Below the pieces are notes generated by a model. It worked only from the letters and a program-made list of their open reading frames with translations, did not search any database and had not been told where the DNA came from. Source: Pleurotus ostreatus/Saccharomyces cerevisiae fusant (taxonomy: Eukaryota; Opisthokonta). Taken from it: a DNA stretch of 19,433 bases. Position 1 is the stretch's first letter. Every line of letters starts with the position of its first letter. Both the position numbers and the translations under genes were made by a program. Positions 1 through 9,646 of this stretch are shown one piece after another. Location of the stretch: contig JAMQCK010000597.1 of the NCBI GenBank assembly GCA_024196135.1, forward strand, positions 1-19,433, in the 5' to 3' direction.

Positions 1-53
1 CCCCCTCCCTCTCCCCCCTCCCTCTCCCCCTCCCTCTCCCCCTTCCCCTCCCC
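1..53. repeat. polypyrimidine (C/CT) low-complexity tract
   Basis: Almost pure C with regularly spaced T, in CCCTCC-type units. It joins directly onto the left inverted-repeat copy. A matching purine-rich tract lies at the corresponding place beside the right copy, so the tract belongs to the repeated element. The window edge truncates it, so its full length is unknown. Confidence 0.9.
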
Positions 54-290
54 CTCGAGTCCTCGCCCCGCGATCATGATCCCAGTCGTCAACCCCGCCG
101 CCACAACATCCGCATCCTCGACGTTCCGCGTATGCGCATCCTCCGACTTCGCATTCTCCTCCGCATCATCCGCTACGTGCACTTATCATCGTTCGCGTCC
201 GCTGACATCGGCTTAGGCACTCACTGCATCCTTTCGATGCGGCGCAGCCCAGTCCACCACCGGCGGGGGCGCCCCTGCTCCGTCGTCCCG
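54..290 (+). repeat. left copy of window-flanking inverted repeat
   Basis: This segment reappears as its reverse complement at 18599-18835. By eye I count about six mismatches over 237 bp and no indel, roughly 97% identity. The match starts at the CTCGAG next to the pyrimidine tract and stops sharply at 290, after CGTCGTCCCG. Read on the minus strand, one frame is open across most of the unit in both copies and contains the acidic, alanine-rich string ADDAEENAK; most of the visible differences change an amino acid. It could be a terminal or subterminal part of a mobile element, a dispersed repeat, or the end of a repeated gene. I cannot tell which. Confidence 0.93.
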
Positions 291-379
291 TGGCGTCAGA
301 TCCCCATTTTCCCCTCCATTATTGCGAATCAATCATCCCACTTGTGGCCACTTCACCACCATTTCTTACAGTAGTCGGC

Positions 380-950
380 CTCTTCTGGCGGGTGTAGTGA
401 CCGCAGTGGAAGCACTGATCGTTGCCCCTCTAGGACGCCGTGCATACGTGCAGAACACGGCAGCGATGTGTAATCAACCCTGGCAGAGCCAATGATGTGA
501 GACGCGGCCATGAAGCCGTCACGGCCAGCACCGCACTGATTGTCGGCGCAGCAGTGGGAACGAGAGGGAAGGCGCTCGGAAACAGTGTGAAGGGTTCCGT
601 CTGCGGGGGGAACGACACGAAGCCTTTTTTCGAGAAAGGGCCTTGGTCGGACAGACGTTTCCCAGTCAGCATCGGACAGCTGAGATCGCATGGTGCTTCA
701 ATGTCGAGAGCCGAAGTCCAGACAACGTTTGAAAGAATGTCGGGGTTACGATCCACAGCCCGTCTTGCTCGTAATCGACGACATTGAGACGGAGCTCTAA
801 ATGAGCCAGAGAGCTACAGCGGTCTACTACGGCTAGCACCAAGACTCGCAGATCCTCGCGCGTGACATTCACTGGCCACCACCTCGAGCGCACGTGTATG
901 ACGCCGGAAAGCGTACGTAAAGTCTCCTGCCTGCGAACATCGAGCATGCA
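380..950 (-). pseudogene. decayed F-box/LRR-type gene fragment, paralogue of the gene at 1316-2726
   Basis: No single frame is open, but three minus-strand frames read in turn align with the C-terminal half of the intact F-box protein at 1316-2726 (its bases about 2070-2560). Matching landmarks are LRVLVLAVVDRC for LDVLLLSTVRGC, LDIEAP for LRIEAP, SQLSDADWE for SQLSDADWK, a Pro/Ala-rich linker, LTSLALPG for LRKLELPG, and LPCSARM for LPTSARV. The frame changes at least twice around SQLSDADW, so this copy is not translatable. The F-box end is not visible. It lies just inside the left inverted repeat and in opposite orientation to its intact relative. Frameshifts could in principle be assembly errors, but the low overall identity argues for an old relic. 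Confidence 0.72.
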
Positions 951-1315
951 TATGTATGCGCAAGGTCTACATTTACTTCCTTAGATGAAAGGCGGGTCCT
1001 GTTGTCCTGAGGCATGAGGCCGCCCGTATGGTTCTCTTCGACTACGTCCACTACCCACAAAGAAGTATCTCATGCAAGCGCATTCCTGCGCTGGTTTACA
1101 AACGGGCTGATTCTTAGCCGGTCCTCTGGCCCTTTGGCACCTAATGGTTCTTTGTGGACAACGTTTCTGGCGATCCCGCAGGCAGAAAGCGTCTCCATGT
1201 ACCATGCCTCCGCGCCTCTCTTTCCAGACCCACCATCTCCGCCACCCACACATACCTTTGCCGCACAAACATGGGCTGCTCGCGGATATCAACGACTGCC
1301 GCCTCGCATATCTCG
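951..1315. other. intergenic region between the F-box relic and the intact F-box gene
   Basis: Holds the 5' flank of the F-box gene starting at 1316. The ORFs that cross it on both strands look like chance frames. An in-frame upstream ATG at 1271 would add 15 residues (MGCSRISTTAAS...) to the F-box protein. I see no clear TATA box, and no relic sequence that I recognise. Confidence 0.5.
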
Positions 1316-2726
1316 ATGGATGCCAGCACACGAGTTCTCAAGACACCTGAGCTCGTGTGCCTCATCTTTCAGTTCGATGCTCTCACGTCGAAGGACTTTC
1401 GCGCTTGTATGCTCGTCTGCTCCACTTGGTATTCTCCAGCCATGGCTGCACTTTGGAGGCACCTGCGCACCCTCGAGCCTCTCCTCTATGTAGTACCCGC
1501 GGAGTCGCGCCAGTGGTCTTTCCGCACGCGCCGCTATCGCGGTGGACATATATTGACGCGTCAAGCTGTGAGTGTCTAGCATGTTTACTATGGCAGTGAT
1601 ACTCACGTAGTTCCAGCGCTTGGGCCTTCAACTTACTGAAGAACAATGCGACGAAGTTATACTTCATTCTAAAAACATCCGCCACCTTACCCTTCGCTAT
1701 CGCAAGTCAGCATTCGACATGGCCATCCTTACGGCTTTCGTTGCTCGGGTGGGGTTGGAGGCCCTGCTCCCAAGGCTGCGCACCATAACCATCGTACCCC
1801 CGCCGGACCTCAAGCAGGTCGAATTCCTTCCGTACTTTCCGCCCACTCTAGACCGCCACTGGGATCTTCAGACATCGTTTGACATCAACCAGATTATCAG
1901 TCTATTTCCCAACCAATCCACATTCTACGTCCAGGGCCGAGTGGGCCACTCCGACTACCTGCGGGCTTTGCACATTCGGGGAGTGCCTACGATTACGTTG
2001 ATCTCCGTCATTCTCTCCCGTCATGCTTGGGCAGTCGAGGAGCTGTGCGTCGAGCTTGACTATAATACTCCGACCGTGGCCTTGGACGTCCTGCTGTTGT
2101 CCACTGTGCGAGGCTGCGCGAACCTCCGACGTCTGTTCATTCAGGCTGACGAACTGGAGGACTACGACACGTGGAAGCTCACCCAAGAAGTCATGCAGTA
2201 TCTCGGGCGATGGTCCGAGCTCGTCGACCTCCGGATTGAGGCGCCGCTGTACTCTCAGCTGTCCGACGCCGATTGGAAGGCTTTGGCCAGCTGCTGGCCC
2301 GTCATGCAATCTCTATGTATCGTTCCTGGAACGGATACTGCCTGGTATGACCTGACCGGCTTTACGTTGCCCTCCTCAGGTGCTGCTCCTGCATGTACCC
2401 TCAATGCCGTGCTCGACATCGCTTGCGCTTGTCCCTGCTTGCGCAAGCTCGAGCTGCCGGGAGTCAACTGTCGTCTGCTTCCGACCTCGGCTCGGGTCCA
2501 GGAGGTCGCGGCGCTCGGCGTGCGGCAGGGCTCGGGGCGCCTCCTGCAGGAGATGACTATATACGATAGTCCTCTGCGCGACCCCGCGGCTTTGGGCCAG
2601 ATCCTCCATCTCGTGTTCCCTAACTTGCGCACCCTGTACTATAAGCAGCTTCCGTACGAGGAGGATGGTACATCGGACGAGTTTGAGCCAGCACGATGGG
2701 ATTCGGTCAACGAACATCTAGGATAG
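1316..2726 (+). CDS. F-box domain protein with LRR-like C-terminal region
   Basis: Predicted SCF ubiquitin-ligase substrate adaptor: the N-terminal F-box would bind Skp1 and the long C-terminal region would bind an unknown target. Exons are 1316-1567 and 1617-2726. The 49-nt intron starts GTGAGT, has a CTCAC branch site and ends TTCCAG; splicing keeps the frame and gives about 453 residues, normal for basidiomycete F-box proteins. The F-box covers about residues 7-50 (LKTPELVCLIFQF, then a VCSTWYSPAMAALW segment). The rest has irregular leucine-rich repeats such as LRRLFIQ, LVDLRIE, LRKLELPG and LRTLYY. The start at 1316 was chosen because it lies close before the F-box, as in relatives; 1271 is the alternative. 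A decayed paralogue lies upstream on the other strand. The substrate cannot be inferred, and the family assignment comes from motif recall, not from a search. Confidence 0.82.
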
Positions 2727-3765
2727 TCCTTTACATGATTACTACTTGATATCTTCCGTGGATACTTCGCGTGCCTGTATCCGCAACCGTTGGAAATGAT
2801 TGAACCATATTTGACATCCAGATAGCGAGTGAAGCGCAGGAGATCATTAGTCGGAATTGTAGCCTTGCGAAGCGTTGTTCGTACTGACGAGTCACTGGAT
2901 GAGTTGAAGGGAAAAGCTAGTTTGAGCAGTAGGGTTAGGAATAAAAATGAGAGAAAAGCATATAACCCAAAGGTGATGGATAGTCAACGACGATTCAGCT
3001 GGAGGGGTTGCCATGTTTGGTTGTATTTTGACGGAATCGACGCTACTTCTCCATTTGGAAGTCGTGTCGCCCACGATCCCTCTCCGTCTCCCTTGAAGTA
3101 TCCCGGCCACCCGAGCTGTAACCCAAAGCAACCACTTCTCTTATGCCGAGGCACTTATTTCAGGCCCCTGCGGTTCATCTTGCAGGACAGCAGCGTGTCT
3201 GTTAGAGGGGAAGATCACCGCGACCGACATCCGACGGTGCGAAGGTACACGATATGCGCGTGCGGATTCCCGGGCAGGCGTGGATGCCTACGAAGGGTGT
3301 TTCTCAAGTGCGTTCTCCATAGTATCAATATCCTCTGTGGTAACAATGCCTCCTCAGCAGCACGATCTCGACCCTGCACAATCGGGAGACTTGTTGGCAT
3401 CCCGACGATAGTGAGCTCGACACTGGAGCAAGATCGAGCCCTCACGTTGCCATTCCTCTCAGTACGAAAGCTACGACCCTTGCGCTCTCCTCTGTCTCCC
3501 AGTCCAAGGCCTCCGGCGTCTCTCCCGGCATCTTTCAAATCCTTGCCTCGATCAATCACTCCCCGATCGAGCAGACGCCGTAGACCGTCACAAGCTCGTC
3601 GTCCTGGAATTGACGCACTCGCCGTCAAAGAGCGCGAGCCGTCGTCTTCCTTACGCCGCGAGCTGGCGTCGCCCGAGACGAATCGGCGCTTACAGACCGT
3701 TCCCCCACGATTGTCCGAGTTGTTGGACGGGACGACACTGAGGCGGCGGTCGCAGGCGTAGAATA
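2727..3765 (+). other. no confident gene; one long Arg/Ser/Pro-rich ORF
   Basis: The first ~100 bases are the 3' flank of the F-box gene and are more AT-rich. A plus-strand frame is open to 3761; from its first ATG at 2976 it would encode 261 residues. Its composition is dominated by Arg, Ser and Pro with no fold-like pattern, and the middle resembles a frame opposite to other open frames. I recognise no domain. It could be a chance ORF or cover one real exon, and I do not call it a gene. Confidence 0.2.
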
Positions 3766-3771
3766 CCCCGC

Positions 3772-4260
3772 CAGACGTACCTCAGCGATGCGGACGCCCA
3801 GGGTGTACGCGAGGGGATTGTTCGACACTCTGTCGATCTGATCACGTCGGCGGGGTCGGTGGCATCGCCGCCGCCGCCGCGGGACAGGGACAATGCAGAC
3901 CCCGGTCGTACACGGCGTTGGTTAATATCAACATACATCCTCGCGGCTCCCATTGTGACCGCGGATGATGTCGCTCACAAGGAGAGTGAGTACGAGGCCA
4001 GCCGATGACGGTGGCGTATAGCGGGACAGGCGTGGAAGAGCAGCGAAGATGAGTCACAAACTCATGACGAGGGGAGCAGGGATTACGCTGGTCATGGGCC
4101 GGCATCGAGCGACCGACGCCGTGACGACCTCCACGTTCTCAGACAGTGATGCGGGGGAGCACTGTGAGTGGCGATCCATGCTTCTGCCTCAACCTTCTTG
4201 ACTAAGGGCGCCTCTCAGAACGTGCACGATCGACAACGCCAACTCACCCCCATCAAGACC
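3772..4260 (+). other. exon-like segments of an unrecognised, probably broken plus-strand gene
   Basis: From 3772 one frame runs about 70 codons with protein-like composition: TYLSDADAQGV, then VDLITSAGSV, a PPPP linker, and WLISTYILAAPIVTADDVA. It reaches a good donor, GTGAGT, at 3986. Downstream, two competing frames are open from about 4030 to 4160, one hydrophilic (SSEDESQTHDEGSRDYAG) and one ending DSDAGEHCEW. The phases do not join cleanly. I do not recognise the protein. It may be an upstream part of the broken gene at 4657-6193, or noise. Confidence 0.25.
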
Positions 4261-4656
4261 AGGTCTTAGTAGAGGTCCAACCTTGACGCCATCGCCCTGG
4301 CTCAACAAGAGCGTGTCGTGGCTGGCTGCGAGCCAATGACGCTCCGTATGCCGACCTCCGCGTCCGGCGAGTTGTCATCCGACATATGCGCATAGATAGC
4401 GACGCAAGTGTTTTATCGTCCGTCGACACCACGCAGCGCAAGCGGTCTCAGCTCGGGCGCGAAGGTGATGCCTCGCAAGCTGAGCACGACGGGCGGGCGA
4501 GACAATGGTGGCGAAGGGGACGCAGTCGTTTACGGATAGGCACATCGTTCAGGCCACGCGCGGAGAGACACGATGTGCAGTCGTTCGTAAACAGGCGCAA
4601 CGTGCATCCACCGACGGACAGGCACGATAGGCAATACTTCCAGGAGGCGGACGCGG
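4261..4656. other. gap without a supportable gene
   Basis: Several short frames on both strands overlap here, for example a 112-codon Arg-rich frame from 4386. No splice-consistent set of exons and no motif stands out. It may hold decayed upstream exons of the locus that follows. Confidence 0.3.
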
Positions 4657-6193
4657 GTGATGAGTCTCGCAATTCTCGACATCCTGGCCAACATCACGGT
4701 CGAAAAGCGTGCTGGGTTTGCTGAGATGGATACTAGCATATGCTCGCCGACGGACGCTCCCGCGAGCCCTGCTGTGGTGTCGGAGGAGACGGAATCACTG
4801 CGAGCGTCGCGCGTCTTCGCGGAAAAAGGATTTTGTGGCGCGCACTCAGGTCCTCAGCAAGCACTTTATAGCTTTCCACCTGCAGAACGCGCGTCGGTGA
4901 GTCCAGGGCGTACTGCCCGCGCTGCAGCCGCTTGCTCAACTGGTGTGAGAACATTGCGAAAACCTGCTCTCGCATATGCCCGACGTGCATCGCAACTTTG
5001 GAGGATGCACACGCCCCCCTTCGTCGCAATTCACTCGCTCGTTCCAATGTGCGCGGAGATGAGAGCGACTTCGGCGAGCTCTGTGGACGCAGGGGCAGGA
5101 TGAGTGCGTGGGATGGGACCTTGGGCAGAACCGGCGAAGAGGCTGGCAGCTTATGCAGAGTCGTTCAGGTGCGTGCTCTCAATTTTAGGAGGAGAAGGCA
5201 TCATACTGATAGCATAGTAGAAATTGCTTGACGTATTGCGTCCGGAATACTCGGAAACGCTCGCCCTGTTCCACGCGACGGACGTGTTTGGCCAATGCCA
5301 TGTAGGTCGAGGCCCGCGAAGACGAGTAAGAAGCTGCGAACAGGCTACTCTAGCGCATCCGCGGGCTCCGAGCGGGCTCGTCATCGCTGCGCTGAGAGTG
5401 CAGGCGTCCTGCACCGTGATCAACCCCAATCCCGATAAACGACTTCGCGTCCTCGGACGTGGTCCTGCCAGCGGTGTCCGCCGCGGGCAAGCGCGATGCA
5501 TGGAAGCTGGGCCTGGATGTGGGTGTGGCGCAGGTCGTGGGCATCAAGGGGGAGGGTGTATCCTCTCTTCCCGTAGACGACGCCATGTTCTTGATCGTCC
5601 TTCCGCTGGACGCATCACCCCTCGCAAGGCTATGGAGTCTCACGTCCGCTCCTTGTCCATATACCCTCACGCGATCAGGCACATGAACCAGACGGATATG
5701 GCCACTACCGAAAAGAGCAATGTTACCCTCATCGTCTACCCTCCCCGTCGTCCACACCGTTGCTGCCTGCCATCGACGCCATCCCCATCGTCTACATCAC
5801 GCCGTCATCTACCTTACCAATGTCGCGTACACGGCTCGGTCGTCTTCAAGGCGTTGGTCATGTTCGGCGAGCAGGGCCATGCCGTATCCATGGTCCCGGC
5901 CATGCAAATCATGGTGCCGTTTGTGAAGACGGCGACAGAGGATGCGTTCTGGTTCATGCGGCACTGAATAATCGCGGCCCAGAACGTGGAGGCCGAGGAG
6001 CGGGTTCGTGAGGTACGGGTTATACGAATGTGTAGGTGAACAACGGCTGATTGATCTCTCATAGATGACAGACCACGTCCTTGGGGACAACGCATCTGAG
6101 GCTGGTTCTACCGTGCGCAAGGTGAGTACAACGGACGACGCCGCGTACATGATCATGCTGACGATCATCTAGCGCGAGTCCATGGACCTGTAA
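4657..6193 (+). pseudogene. broken multi-exon gene of unknown family with a CxxC...CxxC cysteine cluster
   Basis: Pieces in all three plus frames read as one protein if a few breaks are bridged. Frame 1 starts at 4660 (MSLAILDILANITVEKRAGF) and runs to an A5 run at 4823-4827, after which DFVARTQVLSKHF continues in the next frame. Another shift near 4895 leads to a cysteine cluster at 4914-4988 (CPRC, NWC, KTC, then CPTC), which looks like a zinc-binding segment. Exon end 5168 joins 5221 through a 52-nt intron (GTGCGT...TAG) in phase 0 and gives LLDVLRPEYSETLALF. A further shift lies near 5432, before FASSDVVLPAVSAAGKRDAW. FKALVMFGEQGHAV and FWFMRH follow, then an in-frame TGA (5965-5967), then VEAEERVRE. 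Two phase-0 introns (6013-6064 and 6122-6172) bracket a 19-codon exon. A TAA at 6191 ends the frame. Function unknown. Decay or uncorrected indels are both possible. Confidence 0.42.
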
Positions 6194-7100
6194 CCCGCCT
6201 TCGTGACGCTCAAGATGCACGTATTGCTCCTGTACCTGTTCGAGTTGATTTCGGAGTCGCGTATCACCCGCATTCTGATGGACCTCAAGACTCCCGTCCA
6301 CGATGAGCAGGAAACTCCAATCCCAAAAGAGCAAGAGTCTCCTACACGGTTGCGCTCGAAACCCCCTTCTGGTCGATCAAGCTTATCCACGCTTCGGCTG
6401 AACCGGAGACCTTCATGGTCGAGGACGCGGCACGTGCCGGTCAAGCAGGAGACCCCTGCCTATGTCGACCTGCTCGAGACGGAACCCCCCAGATCCGAGC
6501 AGGCTGAGCCATCGACCGACTCGCATGACGATGACGACGGGCCGCTCACATGGGTGAAGTCATCCATCTCCCCTCGGCCCCTTCGCCGACTGTTTTTCCT
6601 CGCCGACCAGCTGCAGCGCCTGCTCTCGTGTCATCTCGCTGGGCAACATTTCCTCGGCTGTAGGCAGCGCCGACAGCAACTAGCGAGGCTCGTGGAACCC
6701 CAGTCGTGAACACCAAAGACCATCGTCATGTCCCAACGATCCCAAGCGTGTCAGTGTACTGAACGCTTACATCAACCTGGAAGGCGTTCACAACGAGCGA
6801 GGAATCGCGCAACACGTTCGGCTGGGACAACTCCGCTCGGGGCAAGTGCAGCATCAGGAGTCGTTGATGGCGACTGGAAGAGTGTACACCGACAAACTTC
6901 AGCTCAGCGAGGTTCTCATTATCGAGTCAGGACAACACTGAGTCTAGCAGTGCCCGTCGACCTCGAGCTCGAGACGTACGTCACGTACGCCCCTTCCTGC
7001 ATGCCGCTTCGACCAGGACGATTGGCGCAGATAGCAACAACGATCGGGACACCACATCGGCATCGTGAGCAGGACCGTCCGGCTTGTGAGGCCTACCACT
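6173..7100 (+). pseudogene. frame-broken coding-like stretch with acidic PEST-like segment
   Basis: The frame entered at 6173 stays open to 6709 apart from the TAA at 6191, so it may continue the preceding broken gene. It encodes a leucine-rich hydrophobic patch (VLLLYLFELI) and then a hydrophilic Pro/Glu/Asp-rich part with KTPVHDEQETPIPKEQES and STDSHDDDDGPLTWV. From 6744 to 6945 coding-like strings change frame three times, each by +1: VLNAYINLEGV, NTFGWDNSARGK, VVDGDWKSV, YTDKLQLSEVLIIESGQ. The first frame is also open by itself for about 65 codons, so the mosaic reading is an inference. No family recognised. Beyond about 6960 only Arg/Ser-rich frames remain. Confidence 0.3.
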
Positions 7101-7651
7101 AAGGCCCGCGCGCCAGATCAACGCTCACAGCTCGAACCTCGAACAGTGACTGGCGGCATGGCAAACGCGCGTTGCGCAGCTACACCTTCCTACTTCTGAC
7201 GTACGAATCGTATCCCGCTTTTGGAGACATGCGCTCAAATACGCTCGACCCCGAAGTCTCGCGCGACGGGCGGTCTTCCTTCAGCCCTAGGTACTCTCCA
7301 AGGCAAGGCCGATAGAACGGCACGCCCGATCCTCATCCTCGCAATCATCGTACTCGCTCTCAGCCCAGACAAGACGGCGGTGGGTTGTCGACTGCGCCCA
7401 TGGTGCCTACGAGGCCAATGGGCTATAACCCTTTGCTCTCGATGCCCCGCCCGACCTCGCTCGCGACCGGCTCGAGCGCATTCGTCTCACTGTGCCAGAC
7501 CACAGCCGCGATGCTGCTTCCAGCGACGCGTGGACGCTCGTGCTCTCGCAGTGCGCCCATCCCCTTCTCCTCACCCTCGCCTACGGATCCGCCACTTGCG
7601 CCTGCACCCAGATATTGCCACGCTCGCGCAGCGGGTTGTCGCCCAGATGAT
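7101..7651 (+). other. unresolved stretch upstream of the Gag relic
   Basis: All three plus frames are partly open. The most protein-like is at about 7440-7647 (PPDLARDRLERIRLTVPDH, then WTLVLSQCAHPLLLTLAYGS), ending at the TGA at 7648. It could be the N-terminal part of the Gag relic or a separate fragment. No long terminal repeat or primer-binding site is evident. Confidence 0.25.
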
Positions 7652-9538
7652 CGCCTACTCGGAGAGGCTTTGCTGGATGTGCCGCCCCAGAGGACGAGAT
7701 ATACGCGACGGCAAGAGGGCCGCTGAATGTTCTGCTCGAGGCGCTTTTACGATGGCAGCACGTTGGTGTCGAGCCATGGCTCGACAGAGGTGTGCGAAGC
7801 TTCGCGCCGGGAGTGTCTCGACTTCGCAGTGGTGCGGACCAGACGAAGACGCGGATCGTTTACAAGGACGTCATCTACGAGTCGTACCCGGCGCGCGCAA
7901 GGGAACACGGTATTCGGTGAACCAGCTCCAGAACATGTCGGCCCTAAATGCGCGGCGTTCGACGAAGACCAACGGCGACGTTATGGAATGGTATCGACGC
8001 TTCAAGCCTGCCGCTACGTACCTTCGCGCTGGGAACACATCACTCAACAGGATGCGGACCGGTACTCCTTCAACGGTCTCCCTAAGGCCACGCAGCAGGC
8101 CCTCCTGAACAGGAAGGAGACGAAGTACGACCTACGCTATTGGTCTTCTGTTGACCAGGCGAGGGAGGGCGAGCAAGCTTTATTGTCTGACGGGGCGTAT
8201 GATGCTAACCCGGACGAGGATTGATGGGAGAGGAACATCACAAGGCTGAAGGCCCAAGCGCAGGCAGGAAAGTTGAGGGCGCCGTCCCCGTTGAAGGCGT
8301 GGGACGACTCGTCGGATGCGAAGAGCTCGTCGGACGAGGAGTTGTTCGAGGTGAAGGAGACGAAGAAGGAGAAGCAGGCTCATGCGGAGGTGCGAACGAA
8401 GGTGGTTGAACGGCCGCAGACCGACATTGATGCGCTAACGGCGGGACTGGACAAGCTTACAGTATGTGGCAACCTACTCACAGCTTATAAAGCTTGCGCC
8501 GGTCACAAGGAGCATATGCCGCCACGACTTATGGAGTTGACCGTAACATTAGCGGCGCCAGCGCAGCCTCTGCCCCGGCCAGGACTCTACCAGCTGCAAC
8601 CGCAGGCGGAGGCGTACTACACGGTACCACAGAACGTATAGTCAGCGCCGACGAATGGCTATCCCGTGCCCACGTCATACACACCGCCGCCACCAACGCA
8701 TGCTCACGCGCCCCCGTACCCATCCTATCGGTCGAGCTCGCCATATCCCGCTTACTAGTCGACACCGCAGTATACTCCATACGCGCCCGTGCCTACAGCG
8801 AACACGTACTACAACCGACAACAGCAGCTGCCTCGCACGACGGGTCCGTCCTGTCAGCAACAGCAGCGCGCATATCAGTCGTACCAAACCTCAGTGCCGC
8901 CATGTGCAGGATCGTCGTACTACCAGCAGCAGCGGCCATATCGCCATGGCACATCCTATGGCGCGCCACCCCATTCCGACCTCTGCTTCTGCGACGATCT
9001 TTCCACATGAAGAACGAATGCCAGAGGCCTATGTGTCGTACGAGGCGAACGCAACAGTATCTGCTTTCTACCAGACTGCGAGCACATCGAACTGCGCGGA
9101 CAGCGCGTGCGGCACCCAGGGCGAGGCGGGTCCAAGGCGGAGGTCGACGTCGTGTACGGCAGGTCGCTTATCATCCGAGCGGAGCCACCGGCGCAAGCGC
9201 CTGCACCTGCTAACGTCGCCCGAGCATCGTTCATTCGTTGCGTGCCGCTTCCGACCGCCGACCGCGGACACGCATGCTGTCATTGAGGAGGTGCAGGACG
9301 CCGCTCTGAAGGAGCCAGTCGACACGATGACTTGGGGGAGTGCGAGAGCGACACGGACTCGGAGGGCATTGTGTGGGAGGTCTTCATTGAGTTGCAGAAG
9401 GTGGAGGATGGAGGCGAGGCAGAGGAGGCGAGTCGGGCGAGAGGGCTTGCAGTCACGAGGGTGGTAGAGCCGCGAGCTCGTGCGCCGCGCGGAGAGCCCC
9501 TGCGTGAGCCACCGGGTTCCCCAATTATTGATAATTGA
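7652..9538 (+). pseudogene. degenerate Gag-like protein of an LTR retrotransposon (polypore Gypsy-type)
   Basis: Gag would be the nucleocapsid/capsid precursor that packages retrotransposon RNA in cytoplasmic particles. This copy is split over several frames. In order I see VYKDVIYESYPARARE (about 7858-7905), then TRYSVNQLQNMSALNARR and VMEWYRRFKPAATYLRA in a second frame, then HITQQDADRYSFNGLP and a Lys/Glu part in a third, stopping at 8222-8224. A Ser/Asp/Glu/Lys-rich linker and TDIDALTAGLDKLTV follow (about 8276-8463), then Tyr/Gln/Pro-rich sequence. A nucleic-acid-binding region at about 9050-9180 keeps PDCEHIELRGQ but no intact CCHC knuckle. The tail SDTDSEGIVWEVFIELQ leads to a stop at 9536-9538. 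This order matches Gag-like proteins of Agaricomycetes as I remember them. No protease, reverse transcriptase or integrase follows, so it is a gag-only remnant. Confidence 0.72.
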
Positions 9539-9560
9539 CTATTTGATATTGGTCACGTGA
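9521..9560 (+). promoter_or_regulatory. CCAAT boxes and TCACGTGA palindrome upstream of the second F-box gene
   Basis: Within 40 bp there is CCAAT at 9521-9525, its reverse complement ATTGG at 9548-9552, and directly after it the perfect 8-bp palindrome TCACGTGA at 9553-9560. CCAAT is the site of the Hap/NF-Y complex, and CACGTG is the E-box bound by bHLH factors of the Cbf1/Pho4 type. The cluster lies about 90 bp before the F-box start codon and overlaps the last codons of the Gag relic. Regulation itself is an inference. Confidence 0.45.
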
Positions 9561-9646
9561 TGAACCTTCCGGCATGATCATTGCATGCGTCGGAAGCCTG
9601 TCCTTCCCGCCGTCACCTCTATCGGGATTTGCTGTTCTCTGCAGCC

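Noticed and set aside
2829..3761. 310-codon plus-strand open frame
   Set aside because: Arg/Ser/Pro-rich, begins at a GTG with the first ATG at 2976, no domain or fold pattern. Kept only as a low-confidence note.
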